A stretch of 64,000 nucleotides of DNA from Pleurodeles waltl (lineage: Eukaryota; Chordata; Amphibia; Caudata; Salamandridae), in the NCBI RefSeq assembly GCF_031143425.1, contig NC_090440.1:335423844-335487843 (forward strand), given 5' to 3'. Under the pieces are notes generated by a model. It made no database searches and had not been told where the DNA came from. It saw only the letters and a list, made by a program, of their open reading frames with translations. Numbering within the stretch: the first letter of the stretch is position 1; the number at the start of each line of letters is the position of its first letter. Of the stretch, positions 31,930 through 43,258 are shown in pieces. A program made the translations under genes and the position numbers.

Positions 31930-34927
31930 GTGAGTCTAAGAAAGGGCACCTTTTCACATGGTAATCCCCCACATTTGCCTGCCAAATTATGTGGTTTCAA
32001 ACCGTAAGTGCACTGTGTCCCTGCTAAACAGGTTCCCAGAGCCATATCTCTTTCCTCAAAACTGTACTATGTTTGGCACGTGTTGTAAGTCCCTAGTAAA
32101 TGATACCCCTGGTATCATTTGCATGGGTACTGAAGAGGGCCCCCCAGAGCTGCAGCACAAATTGTGCCGCTCTGAGATTCCCCACACCAGCCTCATGCAG
32201 ACTGCCACTGCACGTGCATAACAAGATATATTAAAAAGTTGCAAACTTGACATGGTACTTAACCAAGAGTGCCATGTTCACTAACACTGCATGCATTATA
32301 AATAAGCAACCACTCTGGCAGGCCTTCCAGCCCTAAGGCATGATGCATTATAATGCATATGAGGGCATATGTGTGTGTGAGCGAATATGCCCCTACTGTG
32401 TCTTTGCAAAACCTTAATACATAGTAAGTGCACAGTGGAGCCATAGCAAATACATGTGCTGGACACTGGTCATTATGAGTTCCCCAGCTACATGATCGCC
32501 TCTCTGAATACTGGGTTGTTTGGTATCAAAGAGCTCAGAATAATAAACCCACACTGATGCTAGTGTTGGATTTATTATAAAATGTACCAGAGGGCACCTT
32601 AGAGGTGCACCCTGTAAAGCCTAACAGCCATGGCATGGTTGCTGACTGGTCTTAGCCAGCCTGCCACCACAAATAGAAGTCTGGGCTCTCTACTCTCAGG
32701 AGTCAGAACACAAACCCTTTCCTGAATGGAGGTGTTACACCTCCTCCCCAGGCAGGCATCTTGAACCAGCACTCAGCTTCAAAGGCCTTACCGCCTTTAA
32801 AATCTGACCCACAGCTCACCTGCTTTGAGCAGATGGCTACCCAATGGTTTTTACCCACTTTGAGTGGACAAAACAGTAGGAAAACGTAGTCGGAGTAGGA
32901 GAAGTGGCCATCCCCAGTCTGAACCACCCCTCAGGTGTGACAGGCAAGGTGAACAATCCATTTCATTTTCATCCATCTTGGATGGCAGGAAAATAGCCAA
33001 TTGGGGCTAGGGATGTGACCCCGTTCCCACAGGTGGTCACATAGTGGCTACATCCACTTTAAGGCAGGTGGCCCATGGGCCACTACCAGGTACTCCTTCT
33101 AATGCCCACTAAATGGAGTATGTATTGGGCATTCCTAAACCTGCAGATCATATTCAATGGACACAAGAAGACCAGGAACAAAAAAGGACCTGAGGCATGA
33201 GAACAGAAGTCCTGCTGGAAGAAGAAAAATGTGCCAAACCCTGCCTGCTGCTCCTAGGGCCTGTCCATTGCGTCTAAGATGTCGTCTGGAAACCTGAAGG
33301 ACTCTAAAATCCCCCAGAGCACCTCCAGCCTTCTGGAAATCACCAGAACTTCCCTCAGAGTAAAGACATCACTCTCCTGCAAGCTGCAAGCAAGCAACTA
33401 GTGATGTCCAATTCACTGACTGGCCAATGACAAATGAACCTGAACCAGCAGCCTGACCAAAATCCACATAATGGACCCAAAGGACAAAGCCTGCCAGTGT
33501 GCCAAGTTTGGTGTCCCATTGAGTGAGGTACTAGACCCCAACTTCAGACATCCAGAAGCAAAGTCCCCTCCATATTCTCCAAGGACCAGAAGCAAGCACC
33601 AGTCGAGGGACTTCAGGACACCCAAGAACCACCCCTCAGAGTGGCCCTGCTGACCTGCAATCCACTCTCAAAGTGACCAGCACCTGGATCTAGGGACGCG
33701 TTGATGCACAAGTCTTGGCTCACCTATCTGCACTGCACCTGGCCTCCCTGGCCCATGCAACACTAAACCAGTTGTACCCTAGGGGTCCCTCACCCCATGC
33801 AACCTCTACACTCCAAGGGGACCCACTGGATTTAGCTTTAAGTCATTGTGTGCAATGTGTTTGCAAGTGGTCCCCTTCTCTATTTTACATCAGCTCCAAG
33901 ACTTTTAGCTGCTGCTCCTCTCTGAATGGGCAACTGCCTGAACTTCTCCAGCTGGCCCACAGGACAGCTCATCAAACTTTACCTAAAAATAGAAGGTGAC
34001 ACTTGTGAAAGCATTTCCTGATTTTATATGCATTTTTAAGTTGTTCCCATTTATTCCTATGGTGCATAATTACACACAAAAAGACTATGGGGCAGAGCCC
34101 CTACCGCCTCCTTGCACCACATTAGTGTCATTTTTTTATGGTAATGTGGCCCAACGAGGCCAAAATTGCCACACAAAATTTACAAAGTGGCGCAATGCAT
34201 GTATTGTGTCACTTTGTAACCGCCCATGCCACATTATGCCTGAGCCAGGCATAATGTATGCAAGGGCGGAGTTCCCCCATTAGGGGGCCCCAGGTGCAAA
34301 GAAATCTAAGAGATTTCTTTGCAGCAGTTTTTATGGCACTTTTTACTCCTGCTCAGAGCAGGTGTTAAAAGGAGGCACACTTTTGTTTACAAATGGGCCT
34401 CGATTGTGAACATTTTTTAAGCTAATCCTGCAAAGCTCAGAACTAGCATAAAAACTTTTGATGCTGGTTCCCTAACTACCAACATGGTACACCATATCTT
34501 AGATACAGCACACACATGCTGGCATTATGGGGGCACTAAGGGGTGCAGGAAAGTGGCACTGTACTGGGTACAGTGCCACTTTTCTAAAATCTGGCCCTAT
34601 ATTTGGTAAAGTTTAAAAAATCATAACAATTGAATTACTTATCATACCTCGATGACAATGGTCTTATAAATTTGATAAAAAACTGAAGCACATGTGCAAA
34701 TTGCTCTTGAGTTATTATTTTGAGTGTGTGCCTACATTTAGTGATACTGTAAATATAGCAAATGTTTATCACATCTCTAAGATGAGCCTAACGGGTCGCC
34801 CACACTAACACAAAAATAGAGCATTAGTTGGTCTGCTTTTTACTTCTGGATATCAAAGTGGGGTTGCTTGGACTCCCTGCACAGTGCACATCTTTTTGTA
34901 CAGTACCTAGAAAGCCAGCCTCTTACA
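31930..34927 (+). repeat. Gypsy-type LTR 1 (tandem pair), diverged
   Basis: It aligns through its length with LTR 2 at 35119-37502. Shared blocks include GTGGTTTCAAAC, ACTGAAGAGGGCCC, CCCACACTGATGC(T/C)AGTGTTG and the end CAGCCTCTTACA. It contains a short repeat insert at about 34084-34598. The start is set by alignment to TGTGATAAATGGCC and is approximate. No interior follows directly. Confidence 0.65.
34084..34598. mobile_element. Short element inserted in LTR 1
   Basis: LTR 2 reads straight through the equivalent site near 37190-37205. The insert starts near GGGGCAGAGCCCC and ends TTCTAAAATCTGGCCC. It includes AGTGGCACTGTA/TACAGTGCCACT as an inverted pair and repeated AGATTTCTTTGC-like blocks. 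There is no coding capacity. It is a SINE- or MITE-like repeat. Confidence 0.55.
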
Positions 34928-35118
34928 GTGAGTGAGTGCAGCAGTGTGGATGAATGACAGTGAATGAGAGGTATATGGGTGAGTGAGCGAGTGCATCAGT
35001 GCATGTAGGAGTGAGTGAATGAATTCACGAGTATGTGTATGAGTGAGTGAGTGTATGAGAGTTGTATGGGTGAGTTAGTGATTGCATGAGTGATTGAGTG
35101 CAAGAGTGTGTATGAACT
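34928..35118. repeat. GTGA minisatellite 2 between the two LTRs
   Basis: 191 nt of GAGTGAGTGCATGAGTG-type repeats, related to 31499-31929. It begins right after the CA end of LTR 1 and ends at the presumed TG start of LTR 2. Confidence 0.7.
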
Positions 35119-37502
35119 AGTGTGATAAATGGCCTCTTTTGGCATGGTAACCCCCACTTTTTGCCAACAAATGGTGTGGTTTCAAACTATAAGTGCCCTG
35201 GGAACCTGCTAAACAGGTTACCAGGGCAAGATATCTTTCATCAAAGCTGTACTATGGTTGGCAAATCAGTCACCTTTGTAAATCCCTAATAAACGGTACA
35301 CCTAGTACCTAGGGCATGGGTACTGAAGAGGGCCCGTCAGAGCTGCAGCATCAATTGTGCCACTGTGAGAGGCCCCACACCAGCCTCATGCAGACTTCTA
35401 CTGCAAGTGCATGAGAAGGTGGATCCAAAGTTGCAAACTCAACATGGCACTCACCAAGAGTACCATGCCCACTAACACTGCATGCAGTAAAGGTAAGTCA
35501 CCCCCTGGTAGACCTTCCATCCCTAAAGCTTGGTGCACTATAATGCATATGAGGGCATAAGTGTCCTTGAGCAAATATGCTCCTACTGTGTCTTTGCTAA
35601 TTCTTAGCCATGGTAAGTGTACAGGGAAGCCACAGCATATGCATGTGCTCAACAGTGGTCATTACAAATTCCCCAGCTACACAATGACCTCTCTAAACCC
35701 TGGGTTGTTTGGTATCAAACAACTCCAAATAATAAACCCACACTGATGCCAGTGTTGAATTTATTATAAAATGTACCCAAAGGGCACCTTAGAGGTGCCC
35801 CCGCTAAACCTAACATCCCCAGCATAGTTGGTGACTGGTCTTAATCAAACTGCCACCACCAGACATGATTCTGGACTCTTGGGCTGAGAGTCCATGGTCA
35901 GAGCAAGAACCAGAACACAAAGCCTTTCCTGAGCAGAGGTGTCACACCTCCTTCCTCAGGCAAGCACCCTGCACTAGCAGTCAGCTTCAAAGGCTTTGCC
36001 ACCTCCAAAATCTGACCTCCACTTCTGCTGCTGGCAGTAGATGGCCGCACAGCAGTTTTGCCCCCACTTTAGGTGGGAAAACTACCAGGAAACATAGCAA
36101 GGATAGAAGGAGTGGCTATCCCCAGCCTGCACCACCCCTCAGATGTGACAGGCAAAGTTACCACTCTATTTAATTTACATCCATCTTGGAGGGTAGGAAA
36201 ATAGCCAATCAGGGTTAGGGATGTGACCCCTTCCCACAGGAAGTGGTCACTTTGTGTGTATAGCCACCCTAAGGTAGGTGGCTCATTGGCCACTAACAGG
36301 TGCTCTCCTTAATCCCCCATAAATACAGTATTTACTGGGCATCCCCAGACCAAGGCCTCAGATTTGATAGAATAAAAGGGACCAGGACAAAGAAGACCAT
36401 AGACACGGGAACTGAGGCCCTGATGCAAAAGGAAAAAGGCACCAAACCCTGCCTGTTGCTTCAAAGACTTCACCATCTCTGTTGAGGTGTTGCCTTGAAA
36501 CCTGAAGGACTCTACAACACCCAAGAGCACCTCCAGCCTCCTGAAAGTTGCCAAGAACGTCCCTCAGAGTGAGGGTATCATTCTCCTGCAGGCAAAGAAC
36601 CCATGAGGTCCAGTAATGTGACCAGCTGCTGACCAATATCCCAGACCCAACAGCCCAGACAAGTTCTGTAAAAAATCCCCGAAGGATAAGACCTGCCCAG
36701 AAGCAAACACCAGTATAGGGACTTCAAGACACCTATGAACCACCCCTCAGAGTGCCCTGCTGACCGGTAATCCACCCTCAAGGACACTAGCTCCTGATTC
36801 CAAGGACTTCAAGATGCATGACTTCTGGATGACCTATCTGCACTGCAGCTGGCCTCCCAGGCCCCTGCATCAACCAACCAGCTGTGCTTTAGGGGTCCTT
36901 AACCCCTTGCAACCTTCATCTCACAAGGGAACCCAGCGGACTTACTATAAGTCAAACTTTGCAGTGTGTTTCCAATTAGTCCCCCTCTCCTTTGGGGCCA
37001 GCTCTAAGAATTTCAGCTGCTGCTCCCGCTTGAACAGAGAACTGCCTGATGTTATCCAGCTGGCCTTGGGGACAATCTGATGACCTCAACCCAAAAATAG
37101 AAGGTGACATTTGTGAGAGCATTGCCTGATTTTATATGCATTTTTAATGTTTTCCCCATTTATTTCTATGGTGCATAATTATGCAGAAAAACAGAACATT
37201 CTCCAAAGTTTGAAAAATCATAAGAAAAGAATTACTTAGGGTAAACTTATGATCTTGGTCTTAAAAAGTGTATAAAAATGTGAAGTATTTTGTTTATTAG
37301 TCTTGCAGTATTTGTCCCAGTGTGTGATACTATGAGTACAACTAATGCTTAGCACGTCTCATGGATTAGCCTAGCTGCTCACCCACACTGCCACAATCAA
37401 AGAGCATTAGATGATCTGCTTTTTCCCTCTGGATACCAAGGTGGGGTTGCTTGGACTCTCTGGACAGTGCACGTCATTTTCATATCCAATGTAGAGATCC
37501 AG
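35119..37502 (+). repeat. Gypsy-type LTR 2, 5' LTR of the decayed element
   Basis: The 2384-bp sequence starts TGTGATAAATGG and ends CCAGCTTCCTACA. That end is very close to the sense end CCAGCCTCCTACA of the young element's LTR, which places both in one family group. Clear decay against LTR 1 shows the pair is old. Confidence 0.7.
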
Positions 37503-37793
37503 CTTCCTACATTTGGTGGATCAGCAGTGGGATGTAAGACTTTGCATTTGCTGATACCACTTTGTCACTACGTTTTCCCACAAATAACTTTAAAAATTGT
37601 CTTTAACTTAATTGCATTTTTCAATTGGACTATTTTGCAAACAAATTTATATTAATTGCTAGGGCCTTGGTTAGGTCCCTGAAATAGTGTTTCAGATGTA
37701 AAAGTATTTTCTATAGGTAGGCCTCTGAAAAAGTTTCCAAAGTTTAAAAAAAAATAAAAAATTAAAAAGGTCCCAACTTTACTGAGGAAAAAA

Positions 37794-39300
37794 TGTCTGA
37801 TGCAGAGAACCAGGCTCAGGAGCATGACCATGCCCCTTGAATGGGAATGAGGTATACCCAGTTAAGTGCTCTCTGCAAAGGTTACCAAATTCACAATGGT
37901 GCCTATGCTACCACAGAAAAGCTTAGGAGGCTTGTGGCAGAATATGAGATTGAATACCCAGTGGGTGAGGGTGGAACCTCAGAAAGATAAATCAAGAACA
38001 CTCCAATGAAGCTGAGGAAGAGGAGGCAGGGTCCTCTCTCGCAGAAGTAGGAACCCCCTCAAGGTTGACCAAAAGGCTGGCTTTAGAAGCTCATTTTTGG
38101 GAAATAGAGAGGAAAAGAAGAGAGCTGGGCCTTGGACTCATCTCTCGTGGCACCATACAAGTAACTAGGGAGAAAGATAAGTCTTTTAACCTAAAATGCC
38201 CAAAAGATTTGTCCCCTCCCCTACACAGAAGGTGATGATATCATCAAATGGTTTTGTGCCTAAGGAAGAGCCTGTATAGCCAGGGAAGTAGATAGGTCAC
38301 AGTGTGGCTCTCTGTTGTGGGAACTGTTTGCTGGTAAAAGCAGAGACAGACTCCTGACATTGAATGAGACAGATGCTAAGTCCTATGACCTCTTGAAGGC
38401 GACCCTGATTAAGGACTTTGCACCTACCACTGAAGAATAGAGAATGAAATTAAGGAAGACTTGAAAAACCCAGAATCAGTCCTAGGTAGAATTTGTGGAT
38501 TTTTGTCAGTAAAAATGCTACCTCTGTTGTGGTAGACCAAAAGAAAGAGGCCAAAAGGCCCCCAGTGGAAAGATGGGAACCAAAAGAAAAACGGAGTCTT
38601 CTTCAGGCCCTTTAAAAACCTACTCAGGAAGGTGGGCCCGAGGACCCTCACAGTCCAAGGGTAGGTACAAAGGAAAACACCTTGATCCAAATAAAGCTTG
38701 GTGCCATGATTGCAAAAAAAAAAAAAAAAGGACACCAAACTGGAGACCCTAGCTGTGAAAACAAAAAGAATGTCTCTTGTCCACCTGCAGTAAATGCAGT
38801 TGCAAATCACCAGATGGCATCACAGTTGTGGCCTGACCATGTCACTGAACCAACAGAGGCAACATTAGTCACAGATGGAGGGGTAGACATATCCTGTGCT
38901 TTCTGGCCTACTAACATGCAAAAATGCAGGCAGCTTCCTTTAATTAATAACACTAAGGTAGAAGCCTTGAGGAACACTGTGGTTGTAGTATCACCATGGT
39001 AACCCAGCACCTGCTCCACTCAGATCAGTACCTGATAGGGAAAACGTATCCTGTCACCAATGCTGACAATGTCACAAAGATCCATCCATTGGCAATGGTA
39101 TCTTTTGACTGGAGGGGAGTAGTTGGCTAGAAAGAAGTGGATGTGTCCCCATCCATCCCTTTAGACTGTCTTCTAGGTAATGATATGGAGAATTCTCCCT
39201 GGGCTGAAGTAGAACTGAGGTCCCATGCAGCCATGCTTTGAATCCCAGAATGGGATTGTGTCGAAACAAGGGCACAAAGCTAACTACTGAGTGAACAAGA
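37794..39300 (+). pseudogene. Gag-protease remnant of the decayed Gypsy element
   Basis: It starts with an ATG frame (MSDAENQAQEHDHAP) and soon stops. Later pieces in three frames match the order of the 885-aa protein at 11610-14267: a short helical N-terminal domain near 37850, and a coiled coil near 38080-38150 (REKDKS-type). Next comes a zinc knuckle near 38695-38745 with a GHQTGDPSC core, partly replaced by a run of A that now codes lysines. The protease follows from about 38965: a CLLGND motif near 39167, but the catalytic DTG reads NT with a nearby frameshift. The protein is dead. Confidence 0.7.
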
Positions 39301-39689
39301 GGTGTTGGATCGTGGAAGAAAGAACCAACCCTCAAAGAGAAAAAAACAAGAAGACTGGGAGATCAGCTTCTAAACAAACCACTAGTCAGAACCCCTCTTC
39401 CTATGAAGAGGACTTTTAACCCCAGAGGGAAATGAGCCTGCAGAGCTTGGGTCTTACCACCCAGAGCTCTTGGGTCCAGAGGGACCCTCTAGGGAGGATC
39501 TATGCCAGAGGTAAAACACCTGTTCTACTTTTGAAAGTGTGAGGTAGCAAGCTGCACAAGAAGAACAGGGTAATGCCAGTGGTACCCACAAAGTCTATTG
39601 GGAGGATGGACTCCTGTATACTGAGGCTAGATACCTCAAGGCTGGTGCAAACAGGAGGGTGGTAGTGCTCCAGTCGTAAAGAGAGTTAC

Positions 39690-40620
39690 TTTTCTCCATA
39701 GACCATGACATTCCCCTAGCTGGGCACCTTGATCAAAACAAAAATTGGAGTAGGTTGGGAAATCTCTTTCACTGGCCTGGGATGTCACAAAAAGTGAAGG
39801 ACTTTTGCCAGTCCTATGACTCTTGTCAAGCCAGTGGTAAGGCAAGAGGCCACCCTAAGGCCCCCTTAATCCCACTACCTGTGGTTGGGGTACCCCTTGA
39901 AAGGGTGGGGGTTGATATTGTTGGCCCTTCTTACCTTCAAACAGCCTCAGGAAATAGATAAATCCAAGTTGTAGTGGATCATACAACTAGATATCCTGAA
40001 GCTATTCCTTTTAGGACCATCACTGCCCCTGTGGTGGCAAAGGCCCTTCTGGGTGTATTTACTAAGGTTGGCTTTCCAAAAGAGTTAATATCAGATAGGG
40101 GTTCAAACTTCATGTCTGTATACTTAAAACACATGTGGCAGGAATGTGGTGTTACTTGTACGTTCACTACCCCGTACCATCTACAGACCAATGGATTAGT
40201 TGAATTAGTTAACCAAGCATTGAAAAGCATGATTGGAGGATTCCCTGAAAAACTCAGAAGGGGATGGGATGTCTGCTTTTTGCCTACAGGGAAGTGCCAC
40301 AAATAGGAGTAGGGTTTTCCCCTTTGAACTTTTGTTTGGGCATCCTGTTAGAGGTCCTTGAGTCTTTTGTGGAAAGGCTGGGAGAGTCCTCTTAAAGAGC
40401 CCTAACAGAACACTGTTATTTATGTATTTGGATTTTGTTCGAGGATGACTGACCTTATGGAAAAAGCAAGCAAAAAACTTTAATCCATCTGGGAGCTCCA
40501 GAAGCACTGGTATGACAAAAAACCTGCTATGGTTGAGATCTAACCAGGGAAGAAAGTTTAGGTATTGGATCCTGTGGCTCCTAGAGCTCTCCAAGATAAG
40601 TAGTCTGGGTCCTACCCCAT
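39690..40620 (+). pseudogene. Gypsy integrase remnant with D-59-D-35-E spacing
   Basis: An N-terminal zinc-binding-like region (HDIPLAGH, later FCQSYDSCQ) precedes the catalytic core. The acidic residues are in codons 39914-39916 (VDIVGP), 40094-40096 (SDRGSNF) and 40202-40204 (LVELVNQ), giving 59 and then 35 residues between them, the classical DDE layout. One in-frame TAA at about 39958 and a later TAG interrupt it. The C-terminal part near 40320-40620 is frameshifted. The rest of the core is well kept compared with the gag of the same element. Confidence 0.75.
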
Positions 40621-40699
40621 ACTTGAAAGAAAAGGGGAGGTCACCTACCTGGCTTAGTTTCTACGTTATGGATATCTCATTTTTGCATTGAAAATAAAA

Positions 40700-41463
40700 T
40701 AAACCATGAATTACCGGAACGGAGAGTGCTGCAGTCTTTTGTGGACATCTATAAGGTGATAGATGTACGTCACATTATTATATGCAAAAAAACAAAGGTT
40801 ATAGGAACTTTAATTAGGATCTGAATTTACTTGTAAAAAAAGATAGAAATTCAGCAGTTATAGTTAGAGTTTTTTCAAGTAACTATAACTTGCACCCTAA
40901 GGAAAGAAACAACGGGAAATAGCCTACTCCATGCAAACAGTTGCCATCAAAAAAGCTTGATCAGCAGTATCCCACATGGAGAACTGGTAAGGGCAAGGCA
41001 GACTTGAAATTTGGTTCCACAATTGAATAACAAAATTCTAGCGCAGGGATTCTGTTTATGTGGAAAATGTAAAACTTATAAGCATATTAAAAATAATAAA
41101 AGAGTGGAATTTCCGACAGCCCTGAGAGCCTCAAATATCACCAAGCATCTGGCGTGTAACTCAGACTACAGTGTATATGCTTTAAAATGCCTCTGCAATA
41201 AGTATTATGTACGGAGCACTATACATATGGTGAAAATAAAATTCTCGAGCATATGAGAGCTATAGTAAATGATGGCAGAATTACATTTCAAACAATTCCA
41301 CAATAAAAATGTGGAAAGGCTACAGTTTGTAGCCGTAGGTAGGATAACCAAGAGGGGTGGCAATATAACTTTGGAGTTGGAATCAAAGATCCTTATTGGG
41401 TATAATACATTATACCTGGTAGGTCTGAATTTGGATGAGGTGATGGAAGTGCATTTGGGGTAA
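40700..41463 (+). pseudogene. Penelope-like element fragment, GIY-YIG region
   Basis: The frame at 41011-41256 has FCLCGKCKTYKHIKNN, a Cys-rich motif, and YALKCLCNKYYVRSTIH, matching the start of the GIY-YIG endonuclease of Penelope-like elements. A second frame (41269-41463) gives LHFKQFHNKNVERLQFVAVG, with RITKRGGNI and a GLNLDE segment near the C-terminus. A stop and a frameshift separate the two. The preceding 300 nt include GGAGAGTGCTGCAGTCTTTTG, which resembles Penelope end sequences. No reverse transcriptase motif remains. Confidence 0.65.
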
Positions 41464-42230
41464 TTACTGGACAAAATGATTGGTTGGAATGAGGTGTGAC
41501 AGTGAAGTAAGCTGTCTGTGTCTTATACTGTGTTTTTTAAGATTAGTTTTTTAGCTGTAGATGGAGGCCATGCTGTTCCGGTTGAAAAGTGAAGAGAGTA
41601 GAGAAGTAACAAGAAATAAAAAATAAATTAAAATACAGCTTTAAAAGAGCTATTGTAATGTTTGAAAAATGTTAGTTATTTGGAGATTTTGATATGGTCA
41701 TTGATTTCATGCCTATATAAGCATGAAGTGTATATCTGTAATAGGGTTTAATTGCGATGAGAACACAACTGTGTTATATATTAAGATTCTGAGTTTTAAG
41801 TTTAGTTTTTTAATTTTCACTTGTCTAATTTTAAATAACTTGTACTCTATGGTAACTGTAACTCGCTCACCTGCCATCCACAGGTATGTGATCAACAATT
41901 TTACTGCAGATGTTACAGTGTCTTTATCAATGATGTTATGAAAGATGTAATGAGTGCTGCAATTTGTCGGGTAATTAGCAGTGCATGGCGAAAGCGTGAG
42001 CTATAGTTACGATAGAACACAAGTTATAGTTATTTGATGTAACTATAACTATAAATGGTGAATTTTGATGGTTTCGTATGTTTAAAATGTGAGCCTAACT
42101 ATAACACTCCGTAAACTTTAGTTTTTTAAGTGAATTTTATTGTTTTATTTTTTTTATTCTATTTCGTAACTATAACGTCCTTGAAACCATTGTTTTTTAC
42201 AGTGAATTTCGAAGTTTTTTTAAACATATA
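41464..42230. repeat. AT-rich repeat with TAACTATAACT motifs
   Basis: No gene. AACTATAACT(A/T) and its complement occur several times between 41850 and 42175, as do GTAACTCGCTCAC and AATTTGTCGGGTAATTAGCA. It looks like a short interspersed repeat of unknown class abutting the Harbinger left end. Confidence 0.4.
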
Positions 42231-42609
42231 GGCCCTCATTATGACATTGGCAGTAAATCCTGCTTATTGCCGCAGTGACGACCACCAACATACTGGTGCG
42301 GTGGCGAATATCCATTTGCCATATTATGACACACACACCAGTCTGACAGAATACATCCATTTATGCAAATCCGCTAGCCAAAAGGTCAGTAATAAAGTGG
42401 TGGTCCCAACACCCATACCATTAGGCCAACAAAACAACGCCCACCACATTATGACCCACGAATCACCACGGCGGACATTCAATGGTGTTAAACCATTTGT
42501 GGTACATACCTCCGCGCTCAGAATGGACACCTACATACAAAACAACAAAACATTGGCCAATACTAAAAACACACACCTGACACTCATACACACATCACAC
42601 CCACAGCAC

Positions 42610-42616
42610 TATAAAA
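42610..42616 (+). promoter_or_regulatory. TATA box of the first Myb-like gene, copy C
   Basis: TATAAAA sits in the same context as 23574-23580 of copy B. The start codon expected about 40 nt downstream is changed (AAACATGAAA in B, AAACAACAAT here). Confidence 0.55.
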
Positions 42617-43213
42617 CACACACCCACAGTACCTATAACCCTTTACAAACAACAATTACTGCCAGGAGACTGACACGAACAGCACAGAGACAACTAGACA
42701 CACACAACACTTACACCTATACATCCCTCACTAACACCACATCACATACCTCACCATATTACTGAACACAAAGCAAAAACAAACAAGGATTGCAGCAAGC
42801 TCGTAGACGACGCACTATCCCTATTAGTACCCGATCATAAACAACAAGTAAAGAACAATAATATTGTTATTAGGTTACGGCAAGCGTGCAACTACACTGT
42901 AGTTCCTGCTGCAACAAAGGAACTAAACAGGGCTGAAACAGCCCCACAGGTAAATATTCTACAAGGCGGTGCACCGCAATCTGTACAGCAATTTTTTTCT
43001 TTTTTTCTTTTCTTTTTTTTTTACATAAAACAGAAGAAATCCAGTATTCCAACAGTACAGATAATCAGTCCTTTCTTTTTTAATATTTCATTACAAGTCC
43101 GAAATGTTGATTCCACACAATCCTGTGGGTAAAATGAATAAGAATCAAAAAGAGTAAAGTAAAGTAGCCATGTGTTCTTGCGCTTCCATGGACAATTGAG
43201 ATGTACAGGATAA

Positions 43214-43258
43214 ACAGCCAACGCGTTTCGCCCAACAGGAGGGCTTCTTCAGGGCTGT
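43214..43258 (-). ncRNA. Hammerhead-ribozyme-like motif in Penelope element 1
   Basis: The minus strand reads ACAGCC-CTGAAGA-A-GCCC-(7 nt)-GGGC-GAAA-CGCG-TT-GGCTGT. Helix I is ACAGCC with GGCTGT (6 bp). CTGANGA is the first core strand and GCCC with GGGC is helix II. GAAA is the second core strand, helix III is the self-complementary ACGCGT, and cleavage would follow UU. This is the minimal type I layout known from Penelope-like elements. One extra A stands between the core and helix II. The short palindromic helix III suggests activity as a dimer. Confidence 0.75.

Larger units (their letters stand above)
37503..40690 (+). mobile_element. Decayed Gypsy interior: gag, protease and integrase, no RT
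   Basis: Downstream of LTR 2 come a primer-binding-like site (TTTGGTGGATCAGCAGTGGG), gag, zinc knuckle, protease and integrase in order. Only about 450 bp separate the protease end (about 39240) from the integrase start (about 39690), so reverse transcriptase and RNase H, normally about 1.5-2 kb, are deleted. No 3' LTR is present: similarity stops near 40690, where a Penelope fragment begins. Confidence 0.75.

Noticed and set aside
31611..32045. 144-codon Ser/His/Thr-rich minus-strand frame
   Set aside because: It is produced by a period-4 GTGA repeat; several phases are open and no domain is present.
40700..40760. Third hammerhead motif in the plus-strand Penelope fragment
   Set aside because: GGAGAGTGCTGCAGTC resembles Penelope end sequence, but CTGANGA, GAAA and pairing helices could not be found together.
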